Of a stretch of DNA of 64,000 nucleotides, positions 32,314 to 42,239 are shown in pieces; position 1 is the stretch's first letter; every line of letters begins with the position of its first letter. The position numbers were made by a program, and so were the translations under genes. This stretch comes from Sceloporus undulatus (lineage: Eukaryota; Chordata; Lepidosauria; Squamata; Phrynosomatidae), in assembly GCF_019175285.1 (NCBI RefSeq), contig NC_056523.1, forward strand, positions 122,705,896 to 122,769,895, read 5' to 3'. Below the pieces are notes generated by a model. That model was not told the DNA's origin. It saw only the letters and a list, made by a program, of their open reading frames with translations, and searched no databases.

Positions 32314-35300
32314 CTGCAGACAGAGTCAAAAAGATGGGGAGAAATGAAGGATCTAGGTATAGCAACTTAAGTAACAGCTTAGAAAAATCCCTTCTTTGGA
32401 CTACAAATGGCTGCTGGCCATGCTGGCTAAGGGACTCCTGGAGTCAATAGTCCCCCCCCCCTCAAAAAGTAATTTTTCTAAGCTATGTAACATCTCCCAC
32501 TCTGCTCTCTATCTTGCCTTTCTAAGTCACACCCCATGGTCTTAGATTCCAGCCTTTTCCAGTTGCTACAATCACGATCCTTCACTGTATTCCAACACCC
32601 TAGATTGAAAATAGGTGACTTGGCCCTAGGCTTTGATTCTCTTAACAAGACAGTACAGGATTCCTGTCCCATCCAATTAGGACAGAGTTAACTGGCTCCA
32701 TCTCCAGCTCCTCCCATGGCATCCTGCCTGTCTGCTTTCCAAGGTCAGTCTGAGACTAAGACAGCAAGGACACTGGCAGCTCTGGGACTACACAGGGGAG
32801 CTGCTCATGAGAATACCAAGACCTGTGGGAACAAACAAGGGGAGTTACAGCCGTCCTTTGATGTCAGTGCTTTCAGCTGGAAAGCTGCAGTGCTCTATGT
32901 AGCCCACTTCTTGAATGAAGTCAAGCAGAGAGCCAGGCATAAGGGAGTTAGTGGAGCAAGCCAGCCTCAAAGGGAGGATCTGAGGAGAAAGAAATCTCCT
33001 TGCTCAGGGCTGATAAAAGAATGAAAGGCACAGAGCCCCACAGACACTTGGCAGAGCTATGCAGCTCAAATAAACCTCTTTCCCAGCGCCAGATCTTAGA
33101 AAATCACTCTTTTGGTTGATAACTCTCAGAATATCTCAGCCAGTATGGCCAGTGGCCATTTCTGTTACTGACATAGTCAGTGCCTTGCCACACTGTTGAA
33201 ACCAGCATGCTATTTTTTTTCCTGACCTACAGCCCCCTCAATGGTTGCTTTACAGAAAGCCTGTTCCCTTCTGTGCAGTCAAAGCTCCCAAAGGCAATCC
33301 TGGCAGATCACAGATTCCTGCAGCTGCTTCCTCGTAGGTTCCGTATTTCCCTTGATTTCTCATCCCAAGCCACCTTCATTACCCCATGATCTGACACTTG
33401 CCCACCCCCACCCCCACCCCCACTTACCAATGAACAGGCACTGCTTTGTTCTCTAGGATGATCTGAGCTGTACTCCAACTGAAGCGTACAAACTGTGGAT
33501 AGCCAAATACAGGATCCAAACTTTGTGTGAGCCATTCTTTAGTTTTGGGATCTGGTGAAGCAACAAGGGAAAAAAATAGATGGCCAAGAAATTTAGTATT
33601 AGTATTTGTGGTTGTCTCTATTTCTAAGATGGAATCTTAGTTTAGATTCCCAGGTTCTTCTGCTAGCTCTGCAAGAAGAACAAAGGTGATGGTAAATGAC
33701 AGAATTAGAATTAGAATGCCTCCAAAACTACCCTTGCCTGCTCTTATATACACAATGTATGAAATACCTGATATGTCACTTTATAGTTAAATTTGTGGGC
33801 CAGGAAATTTAGGACTAAGAATTAACCCATGGCATCTATGGAATAAAAATAGATATCCTGGCTCAAACTCCTAACAAAGTAGGTGAGCAGAAGTAGAAAA
33901 TATCTTATAGTGGGGGACATCTCTTGGGAAAAGTCAACTATTCTTCTCTGGTTCATAATCAATGGTATGCTACCTTCGAATTTCTGCCTCTACATAAATT
34001 CATCCTCAGCATCAGCTTTCCACAACCTATTGCCTTCTGACTGTTGCAACTAGAGACCCCATGATTTAGGGTCAGAATTCCAAGTGTCTTATGTGGCCAA
34101 AATCCCATATCCACATACAAGGATGAGGTATATAGCAAGCTTAGGAGGAGGAACACCTTTTAGGGTAGTAGTGGGAAGAAAACCCTAACAGAAGAGAGCA
34201 AAAATTAACAATGATTCAGTGAAGATTAAAAATGCTTAGTGGACAGAGAATGCTGTTGTGGGGAAAGAAAGAGAACAAAGGCATGAGGGATGGAATGGGG
34301 AATCCTGGAAAGGGGCATGTTTGGCTGACTAGAACTTTGAACATATGGTAGCATTTATTCTCCATGTGTTTTTTCAATTGTCTTTTAAAGTTCTGTAAGC
34401 TAGAACCTCTGACCATATCCTGTGGCTGCAAATTCAGGGGGATGGTTCTGTTCCCAAACCAAGTAGAAAGAGAGGCTGGAATTTACCGTTGGGATAGCCC
34501 GAGCCGTAGTCTGATTCCACATTTTCCAGTTTCTCCACAAACTTCCAGTTCTTCACAACCTGGTCCCTTGCTACCTGAAAAACACAGGCGATAATGAAGA
34601 ACACAAAGTTTGCCTTCTTGCATGGGGTCAAAGTTCCTTAACATTCTGTCTCCAACAGGGGCCAGTTGATTATTTGATTGAGGCAGAAAATTACAGCAAT
34701 CACCATCCCTTTTTGTTTGGCTTCCGTGTCTGGTAATCATGTGCTTTTGCACATGGTAGTAACACTTCCTTGGAGGTCTTTAAACAGAGGCTGGATGGCC
34801 ATCTGTCAGGGATGCTTTGATTTGGATTTCCTGCATGGCAGGGGGGTTGGACTGGATGGCCCTTGTGGTCTCTTCCAACTCTACGATTCTATGATTCTAT
34901 GAATCATGGGGAACCTTTTACCCTCCAGAAATTGCTCTCATCATGTCTCTCTACAGGCCAGGATGGCACAGACTACTGGGGATCGGAACTCAACAAAAAC
35001 TGAGGGGGCCCAGGGGCCTCAGCTCTGAACTGGCTGATAGGGGTGATAGAGTAGTTAGAGGTTCACAGATTGAGTGTGCATCTTTTGAACTGTCAGAGCA
35101 ATGCTGAAACCAAGGGGACTCTATGCCTGGCGTTTACCTTAGCACAGATGCTGGCTGCACTGACTATGGGAAAGAGGGAGTCTGCCTTGGGCTTCACTGT
35201 AACCTCCAGCTCTGGAAACTGTTGCTTTAGTTTCTCTTGGTACTTCTCTGCTGGCCCCACAGTGTCCACAAAGACCTAAAGGAGGAAGGAATCACAAATG

Positions 35301-38300
35301 ATTTAAGAGGTAGCATTTTGTGCTATTTCCTACAGTCACAGACAGCTGAGCTGGCTCACCTCTGCAATCTGCACTCCAGAGTCTAACGCATGCTGGATGA
35401 GCCCAATGGCTGTATCATGTGAAAGTGCATTCAGATTGTATTTTGCTCTGCAACAAAAAAGAAGCCATGTTGATTCAGGGATATAACATTGGCTCTAATG
35501 CCTAACCATCAGTGAAAGGCATGCTGGAAAAAGTGTCAAGTCTGCACCTTTTACCAGAACCAGCTAAGTAGCAGAGGAAGGAACAATTGAGAAATGCAGT
35601 AGTGGAAACAAACCTTCCATGCAGGAAGTCCACATACAAGCCTGTCATTCTGGTCAGAGATAGGAAAGAATCACAACTTAAATAATGCAACACATTTTGG
35701 GTTATAATTCCCATCAGTCCTGGTCAGTGGCCATGCTGGCTGAGGCGTCTCAAAACTAAAGTTAAAAATATCTGAAGGGCCAAAAGTTCTTCATCCCTGG
35801 TGGAGATGATACTGGGATAGGTAGAAGGATTGCCACCAACATTTTGTGTTCAATTTTCCTGACTTTCCTTGAACAACTTTGGCAGATTTTCCTGACCACC
35901 GTTCCAAAATAATCTTTAGTTTAAATAACTGATAGGTTTGTTGTTGCTGTATGCCTGCAAGCCATTTTCAACTTATAGTGACTCTAAGAGACTCTGTTAC
36001 AGTTTTCTTGGTAATATTTATCCAGAAAGGGTTTGGTTTGCCTTTGCCTTTGTCTTCCTCAGAGGCTGAGAGACTATGACTTGCCCAAGGTGACCCAGGG
36101 GTTTCCATGGCTGAGTGAGGATTTGAACCCCGTTCTCCAAAGTCACAGTCCAACGCTTAAACTACTACACACTGGTTCTCATGTAACTCATAGATTACAT
36201 TATATTAAATATTTTTATTAAGTGATTTTAAAGTACTGAAATACATTTTTATCAAGATAGGAGTTCAGTATTAGCTTACACTGAACACTATTAACAGGAG
36301 CAAAAAAAAAACCTCATTTGTTTTGGTACTGCACTAAAAATTATACTAAGATGGTAAATTAAATACAAACAATCTGAACAATGACAACCCACAGAACATT
36401 TTAGGCTTTTTTTAGTGTTGTCATTTCCTTTTGCAGAAGTAGAGAGTTCTCTACCCTCAATTGTCTATAACAATGAGTCTAATCTTGTTTTACCCTCCCT
36501 ACAAAAAAGCTTTTAAAATACTTTTCCTTTTATTAGCATAGTACTACATATAACAGGCCTGCACAACATATAGCCCAAGGGCCACATACAGCCTGCCAAA
36601 GGATTTTGGTCGGCCTGCAGGGATGTGGAACAACTTCAAGGTTCTCCCGCCACTTGGCCTCTTTCTGAGAAGGCCATACAGAGGAGGAAGAGGAGGTAGG
36701 GCGAACGCTCTCCTTGCAAAGCTCCTCCGCCACCTGGCTTTCTTCTAAGGAGAAGTCCAGGTGACGGCGGCATAGGAGGATGAGCAAACTCCCGCACTGC
36801 AAGGCTCCTCGACTGCTTGCCTTTCTCCTAAGGACAGGTGGAGGAGGATGGGCAAACACTCATGATGCAAGGCTCCTCCTTTGCTGGCTTTCTCCTAAGA
36901 AGGCTGGGTGGCACAGGGGAGAAAGGACACAATGCTCACCCCTCAAGGCTCCTCCATCACTCTGATTCTCCTGAACAGGCGAAGGAGAAGGACAAGCAAG
37001 GCTCCCTTGCTGCTCAGCTTTCACCTGAGGGGCGGGCCAGGCAGAGGAGGAGGGAATTAATATTAATCACTATTAATTAATTAATTAATATTTAATTAAA
37101 ACCTATCTGCGGCCTAACATATAAGGTTTAATTTCTAAACCAATATCTTTTTTGTAATTGAGGGTACAGTAATATTATAGCAGGAGTGGTCTTTGTAATG
37201 TGTCTAGAGGAATAATGGCTATTATATCTGGCCAGGCATAATTTACTGACTCCTGTGAAAATAGTCACATCTTTAAATCAATCAAAACTGATTCTAGTTC
37301 ATATACACGGACCAATTAGCCAGTTACAAAAGGTCAACCAGCTTCTACATAATGAAATAATCCTATCACAATCACACTCAGGATTATTTTATTTTGTTTC
37401 ACTAATAGTCATGATGTAACTTTGAAAATAACATTTTCATAATCAGCTAACCATATTATGGAGAACGTGAAGTATGATATTTTATTTGTGTTCTCCTGTG
37501 TCTCTACTTCAGCTATGACAAAGTAAACTGTTTCAACACTTCCCATAAAAACTGTTACATGAGTATATTTTAATCACTATTTCTCCACCATTCCTTGAAT
37601 AAATTCTATTTCCTTTCTTTCATGAATGTAGTAGCCCTGGATAGATAGGAGGACCTGGACATTGAATTTAATGCAGCATTCTATATTCCATCTTGTTAAT
37701 GGCAAGTAAAACAGAAACTTTAACACCCCTAGACTTTGTCAGCAGTAACTGCACAGTCTGCACAGCCAACAGGAATGCAAATCCCACCTGCTTAACAACG
37801 ACATGGTGAAGTAGGGCAGTATGCTGTTATTATTTCTTGGACTCTTTTTTCTAAACAAGGTTCTAGGAATCTTACAAGACATCTAAATACCTTGAAGGCA
37901 CCAGATCCCATCTGATCTTGGAAGTTAAGCAGCATCAGCTGGTTAGTAGTTAGATAGAAGATCATCAAGGAATATCAGGTGCTATAGGCTATACAATATT
38001 TCAGAGGAAGGAACTGGCAAAACCACGTCTGATAATTCCTTGTCTAAGAAAATCCTATGAACTTCACAGAGTCGCCATAAGTTGACAAGAGACTTGAAGG
38101 CACACACACATACACACACAGAGGGCTCTTACAACTGGACTACGCAAGTTAAAACAATAAAATATGCCAGAACCTTATCTCCAATAACAAATTATAAGGA
38201 GAATACATTGGGCTACAGTTGTCCCTTCTGATTCATGGGGGATCCACTCTGGACCACCCCACAAATCGGAAAAATCATTGATATTGGGGTACCATTTATT

Positions 38301-41213
38301 TCAATGGCTGCACATCATGGGAACGCACACCATTTTGTTCCCTTCCCACTTGCCGTCCATGAGTAATCAAGACTGCAATCCCAAGTCTGTGAACAGAGAG
38401 GGAAGACTGCACAGCAGATTTTTTTTTAAAATCAAACTATTACATCTCCTCAAACACATGGAAACAGAGCCATGTATTAACCTGGTGCCTGATGGGCCTT
38501 CCTGGAGACAGCATCCTATAATGCAGGGGCACAACCAAAAAGGCTCCCTTTTTTCGATCCATCCTTCACTTCCCTCTTGGAGGAGGTGTTTAGTGAAAGG
38601 CCCCAGTTGTTTATGATCAAGAAACATTCAATCAAAGACTGACAATATTATATCGGGCAAATACTATTGTGGAACCATAACACAGAAAGCCCCAACTGTC
38701 ATAACAGTTCTCAAGGACAGAGTGCCAAGAAGGAAGGAAGCAACTTAGCAACACACACAGCAATGCTGCCTCACTTTTTGGGATGGTCAGCCTTAGGGCC
38801 AATCTAATTTCTCTCCAAGTTTTACCCTCAGCTTATCCACAGGTCATGACAAAATTGTAATTTTGGCCACAAAACCTGGCCTCAACTTATACATGAGGTC
38901 GTCATATAGTTGAGTATATGTGGTAATAGGCAAACCATCATGTCCCCACTCTGCTCACCGCCTCTGCATACTGGTTGAGATGAAGTTGGGTGAGAGGATG
39001 TGCAGGGCCCAGCCTACAAAATCCTTGGCTGCATCCAACTTCTCAAAAAGTTGTTCCCGCTGAGCCTCTGTCAGTGTCTTGGAATCTTAAAAGGCATAAA
39101 GAGATGGGGTGAGCACAAGGAGATGGGGCCTACGTCCCTCCAGAAAAACTAGAGACAGAGGTGTTTTCTGTCCCTTTTCCATTTCAATCCCATCCCATGT
39201 TATACCGTTTCCACCACTACTCAGGCACTTTTTTACCTGCTACCTTCAGCGTCTCCAGATCTCCCTGCCGGGCCACAGGACAGTAACAAATTCCATAAAC
39301 CATGGGGCCTGAGAAGAAAGCAGAAGCCAGAACAAGCCATTGAGCTGAACATCAGAGTTTCTGGTACAATATAAAATAGCTTTTCAGAATGGTTATAAGG
39401 GTTAGAACAATATAGATGGGGAAAAATAACAACTGAAATACAATACTCTCCAACAGTGAATGAGACTACATGGCCTTCCAGTTGTTACAGCCCTAGCAAC
39501 TTCCAGCAAACCATATAGTCCCCATCTCTGAAGCTGCTGTTATAAGTACAGCTACAGAGCAAAACTGACATAAGACAAGACAGAATCTTCTGCATTAACT
39601 TCTCCAGCAATAACCACTGTACCACATTTGTAGCAGCTCTCTGACAGGGGTTGCTGATGTTGTAGCTAAGATAAAAAGCTAAAAACAAAAATTAAAAATT
39701 AAACCAGTTTTTTGTATTAATGTTTTAATTAAAGCATTTGAATCCTGCTTATTATAGTAATACTGTGAAACATTATCTTATGGATTAGAAAGCTTGATCA
39801 ACCATATTATAATGCCTTCTAACATTAACTGTCCAAAGTTATTAGGCTTTTATGATTTACATCTTTCAATAAAGCTTAGGGAATTATATTGACAAGTTGG
39901 TAGTCTATATATAGGAGTATAAGAGTACACCAATACAAGACTAAATCAGAAAATTAGCCAGCAAAATGTAGTTCAGATGCTATGGCCACTAGCTTAAATA
40001 ATAACGGGGTTGTTGTTTTTTAAAAAGGGATCTTTTAAAGCTAGTTTTTCTGGTTAAACTTACATTAATTGAAGGATTCGTTTCTGAAAGGCATTTCTGG
40101 CAGTATAAAATAAAGGTATTAAAAAGAAGCACCTGGCACTGGATAGGGGTCTACCAATGAACAACTGCCAATAAACTGTTTCAGTTAAAATGTTTAAATT
40201 CAAACATTCGCTGTTGTTCCAGTAAGAAAGACTTAAAAAAAATTAACCAATTAAAAAAAACTAGGAGTTTTTTTTTTTAAGTCATTGGTTTAAACCAACC
40301 TGGTTTAAACTGTGATTTAAAGTGACCTGGTTTAAATATTGATTTAATCCAACCTGGTTTAAACCTTTTCTTAAATTAACCTGGTTTAAGCCAGCCAACC
40401 ATGTATCCACCTGCCGTTCTGTTGTCTTTAAAACCAGATGTATTTATTTGCTGGCCCCAGCATGGCACAGTGGTGAGACACTGGGAGCCCAGCCATGGAG
40501 ACCCACTGGGCGACCCTGGGCAAGTCACGCTCTCTCAGCCTCAGGGAAGGCAAGGACAAACCTCCTCTGAACAAATCAGGTCAGGAAAATCCCATCATAG
40601 TTTATGGCCTTAGGGTCACTGTAAATTGGAAACGTCTTGAAGGCACACCACCACCAAAATCACCACCAAGACGAGTAGTAGAATGGTTTGAGTGCTGGAC
40701 TATGACTCTGGAGAGCAGGGTCCGTCCAATCAGGGTGACCTGATGCCCTCCTTTTCCAGGACATGTCCTCCATTTGGAGCACGACCAAGATGCATACATT
40801 TATATTTATGTGAGTGTTTTTAGCTTTTATTCTGTTGCGCCGCCTTCTGTTTTCCTTGAGCGTCTTACATATCCTTCTTTGTGGCTAGAAGACACCTGGT
40901 CACCCTAAAGGTCTGAATCTGTGCTCGGCCACAGAAACCCTCTGGGCGAGTCACACTCTCTCAGCCTCCTCAGAGGAGGCAATGGCAAACTCCCTGCCAA
41001 GAAAACCCTGTGATAGGTCCGCCTTAATTAGGCACACGACCCTTTCAGAGCGCACCCCCCTCCCCGACGGTGCCCTGCCTGCGTACCCAGCACGGGCCCC
41101 CTCCCCGCCTCGTCGATGCCCAGGCAGCAGGGCTGGCTCCGGCAAATGGCCGGCACCGCAGAGCCCAGGCGGCAGTTGACAGAGTTGTCTGCCTCGAAGG
41201 CGCTCAGCTCCAT
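32181..41213 (-). CDS. RNASEH2A: Ribonuclease H2 catalytic subunit A (8 exons)
   Basis: Nuclear type 2 RNase H. It cleaves 5' of ribonucleotides in DNA and RNA:DNA hybrids within the H2A/H2B/H2C complex, for ribonucleotide excision repair and R-loop removal. Exons in gene order: 41,213-41,087, 39,308-39,237, 39,085-38,959, 35,447-35,360, 35,275-35,138, 34,574-34,487, 33,551-33,428, 32,313-32,181. All are GT-AG and the total is 897 nt, giving 298 aa against 299 in human. The metal-binding acidic residues are present: D34 and E35 in [13 protein letters not shown]142 in VFVDTVG and D170 in KPKADS. DSKTL and the [12 protein letters not shown] loop with the substrate-sensing tyrosine (Tyr211) are intact. 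The C-terminus ends SLLSYFARK, then [14 protein letters not shown]. It converges with RTBDN and diverges from PRDX2, as in human. [10 protein letters not shown] is taken as the start by homology, though an in-frame upstream ATG exists at 41,310-41,312. Confidence 0.97.
33401..33421 (-). promoter_or_regulatory. G-run array just inside RNASEH2A intron 7
   Basis: On the gene strand the intron continues from GTAAGT into three GGGGG runs and one GGG, each separated by a single T. Four tracts of three or more Gs with one-base loops fit the G-quadruplex pattern. Intronic G-runs beside donors are known splicing enhancers (hnRNP F/H sites). The effect here is inferred. Confidence 0.6.
33428..33551 (-). 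CDS. RNASEH2A: RNASEH2A exon 7
   Basis: Encodes [20 protein letters not shown], then [17 protein letters not shown] and VPVHW. Acceptor GCTTCACCAG, donor TG|GTAAGT. Four G-runs begin at intron position +7. Confidence 0.95.
34487..34574 (-). CDS. RNASEH2A: RNASEH2A exon 6
   Basis: Encodes [19 protein letters not shown], then [10 protein letters not shown], the loop with the conserved tyrosine. Acceptor TGTTTTTCAG, donor G|GTAAAT. Confidence 0.95.
34765..34903 (+). mobile_element. CR1 LINE 3' end in RNASEH2A intron 5
   Basis: TTCCTTGGAGGTCTTTAAAC, GGCTGGATGGCCATCTGTCA, TCTACGATTCTATGATTCTA. Little diverged from the copies at 23,632 and 60,215, so fairly young. Antisense to the gene. Confidence 0.85.
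35138..35275 (-). CDS. RNASEH2A: RNASEH2A exon 5
   Basis: Encodes [29 protein letters not shown] and [11 protein letters not shown], with catalytic D142 and D170. Acceptor CTCCTTTAG, donor AAG|GTAAAC. Intron 4 is only 84 nt. Confidence 0.96.
35360..35447 (-). CDS. RNASEH2A: RNASEH2A exon 4
   Basis: Encodes [18 protein letters not shown], then [11 protein letters not shown]. Acceptor TTTGTTGCAG, donor GAG|GTGAGC. It is separated from exon 3 by a 3.5-kb intron holding most of the gene's repeats. Confidence 0.95.
35937..36178 (-). mobile_element. Sauria SINE, reverse
   Basis: Reads tail (TTGTTGTTGCTGTATGCCTG) to tRNA head (GGATTTGAACCCCGTTCTCC, a B-box complement, then CACAGTCCAACGCTTAAACT). 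A middle TTTGCCTTTGCCTTTGTCTT and GACTTGCCCAAGGTGACCCA complete the family layout. Full length. Confidence 0.85.
36556..37130. repeat. hAT-like repeat carrying a ~75-80-bp minisatellite
   Basis: Edge segment CCTGCACAACATATAGCCCA, then AGGGCCACATACAGCCTGCC, resembles hAT elements with GGCCGCATGCGGCC-type ends. Inside, about five GC-rich units share AAGGCTCCTC and GGCTTTCTCCTAAG. It ends in ATTAATTAATTAATTAATAT and TGCGGCCTAACATA. RNASEH2A intron 3. Confidence 0.55.
37880..38125 (+). mobile_element. 5S-rRNA-derived SINE, forward, full length
   Basis: Head AGGCACCAGATCCCATCTGA, then TCTTGGAAGTTAAGCAGCAT, which is the 5S internal control region. Middle TATTTCAGAGGAAGGAACTG. BovB-like tail GTCGCCATAAGTTGACAAGA, then GACTTGAAGGCACACACA with a CA-rich end. 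The clearest copy in the window. Confidence 0.88.
38838..38932. mobile_element. Fragment of the TATAAGTCGA mariner-like family
   Basis: CTTATCCACAGGTCATGACA, then CTCAACTTATACATGAGGTC. Related to 29,715-30,112. Confidence 0.5.
38959..39085 (-). CDS. RNASEH2A: RNASEH2A exon 3
   Basis: Encodes [33 protein letters not shown] and SMQR. DSKTL is a family hallmark. Acceptor GCCTTTTAAG, donor CG|GTGAGC. Confidence 0.95.
39237..39308 (-). CDS. RNASEH2A: RNASEH2A exon 2
   Basis: Encodes [20 protein letters not shown] and KVA. Acceptor TTCTCAG, donor G|GTAAAA. 72 nt. Confidence 0.95.
39320..40440. other. RNASEH2A intron 1, unannotated part
   Basis: AT-rich intron. From 40,260 to 40,400 a degenerate AACCTGGTTTAAA motif recurs about six times, both ways round, giving a weakly palindromic tract. 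No exon or named repeat otherwise. Confidence 0.5.
40452..40672 (+). mobile_element. Sauria SINE, forward
   Basis: tRNA-like head CATGGCACAGTGGTGAGACA, middle CGACCCTGGGCAAGTCACGC and CTCTCAGCCTCAGGGAAGGC, then the BovB-type tail TTGGAAACGTCTTGAAGGCA ending in (CAC)n. Confidence 0.85.
40673..41036 (+). mobile_element. Second Sauria SINE, split by a hAT-like element
   Basis: Head at 40,673-40,730 (GGTTTGAGTGCTGGACTATG, ACTCTGGAGAGCAGGGTCCG). It continues at 40,907 with TGCTCGGCCACAGAAACCCT, GGGCGAGTCACACTCTCTCA and GGCAATGGCAAACTCC. The middle 175 bp belong to the element at 40,732-40,906. The SINE lacks its final tail and lies just upstream of RNASEH2A exon 1 on the plus-strand map (within intron 1). 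Confidence 0.75.
40732..40906. mobile_element. hAT-like element with AGGGTGACC ends
   Basis: AGGGTGACCTGATG and the inverse CACCTGGTCACCCT bound the element. The interior carries CATGTCCTCCATTTGGAGCA and ATTTATATTTATGTGAGTGT, as in 7,514-7,934. No matching flanking octamer found. Confidence 0.7.
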
Positions 41214-41340
41214 CGCCGCCGCTGCTGCTGCTGCTGCTGCTGCTTCTTCTTCACCCGCGCGCGCCCAGCCAAGACCGACGGAAGCCCCCGCCGGAAGTGG
41301 GAGGCGGGACAAAGGAGGAGGCGCGCGAGGCCTTCTGGGA
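40980..41340 (-). promoter_or_regulatory. RNASEH2A: CpG-rich RNASEH2A promoter/first-exon region
   Basis: High CpG density around exon 1 (CGCGCGCGCCC near 41,255; multiple CCGCC/GGCGG). The 5' UTR has a (GCA)7-8 run directly before the ATG. No TATA box seen, which fits a housekeeping CpG promoter. Confidence 0.65.
41087..41213 (-). CDS. RNASEH2A: RNASEH2A exon 1 (coding)
   Basis: Residues 1-42 plus one base. Contains the first catalytic pair in [13 protein letters not shown]. Donor G|GTACGC. The exon sits in CpG-rich sequence. Confidence 0.95.
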
Positions 41341-41472
41341 CTTGTAGTTCTTGAAAGGAGGACGTTCTCTTCGAGCCGCTGCTCTCTTCAATTGCCTTGT
41401 CTGTCTCCGCTGTGGGCAGATACTTCTATGTAGCCTTTGCTGTTGCTGTGTGCCTGCCTCCAAGGTCCAAAA

Positions 41473-41690
41473 CACACTCCAGAACATATTGACACCGCCT
41501 TAACTGCCCTGGCTCAGTAGCTAGGGAACCCTGGGATTTGTAGTTTGTTGTGGCACCAGGGCTCTTCCTGACAGAGAAGGCTAAACGTCTCACAAAACTA
41601 CAGTTCCCAGAATCCCCTAGCACTGAGCCAGGGCAGTTAAAGCGGCCTCAGACTGGATTATTTCTGCAGTGTGTTTTGGACCAATGGACT
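41473..41690. mobile_element. Palindromic MITE-like repeat, family P
   Basis: TTGACACCGCCTTAACTGCC on the left; GCCAGGGCAGTTAAAGCGGC and GGATTATTTCTGCAGTGTG on the right. Both arms well preserved. Confidence 0.7.
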
Positions 41691-41850
41691 GCATCCACAC
41701 TGGGGAAATAACCCGGTTTGGCACCGCTTTAAGTGCCCTGCCTCAAGGCTATGGAATTCTGGGAGTTGGAGTTTATTGTGGGGCCCAGAGCGGAGCTCCA
41801 ACTCCCAGAATCCCATAGCCCTGAGCCAGGGCACTTAAAAGGGTACATAT
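41691..41850. mobile_element. Palindromic MITE-like repeat, family P, second adjacent copy
   Basis: CTGCATCCACACTGGGGAAA, GGCACCGCTTTAAGTGCCCT on the left; CCCTGAGCCAGGGCACTTAA on the right. Almost directly abuts the previous copy. The right end is short. Confidence 0.65.
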
Positions 41851-41929
41851 CTCACAAAGGTGCAAATCCCAGAATTCATAGCAGTGAGCACTGATGCTGC
41901 AGGCAAACTCTTCCAGAGCACGGCCGCAT

Positions 41930-42110
41930 GGCCCCAAACCCCGCGAAAAACTATAAACAGTGACGCCTTTATGGGGCCTATCAAAGTAGACAAAATACAT
42001 CACACAAGCTTCCGAGGCTCCTCTGGCTTCTTCGTCAGGCAAAGGGGTTAGAAACCATACAGGAGAAGGCAGAATGATAAAAGAGGAGAGAATCACGGGC
42101 CTGCATTTTG
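41930..42110 (-). repeat. Dispersed repeat end, possibly Penelope-like
   Basis: Read on the minus strand: GCCTGACGAAGAAGCCAGAG, then CGGAAGCTTGTGTGATGTAT, then TTTGATAGGCCCCATAAAGG. The same layout in the opposite sense is at 42,775-42,890 (TGATGAAGAAGAAGCCAGGC, TTCAAAAGCTTGCAACATGT, GGCCCAATAAAGGTATCAAT). Class uncertain. Confidence 0.4.
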
Positions 42111-42239
42111 CCAAGGTGTTGTTTTTGTTGTCCATTAAATGATCTGGAGGGAGAACCATGTAGACAAAGGCCATTTCTGTATTTTGCCTCCTGGGCTCTG
42201 GGAGACCAAGTGCCCTAAACAGCCCAGGCAATGAAATTT

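Noticed and set aside
40452-40530. A tRNA gene
   Set aside because: Only tRNA-like promoter boxes in a SINE head; no cloverleaf can be drawn and the body is SINE.
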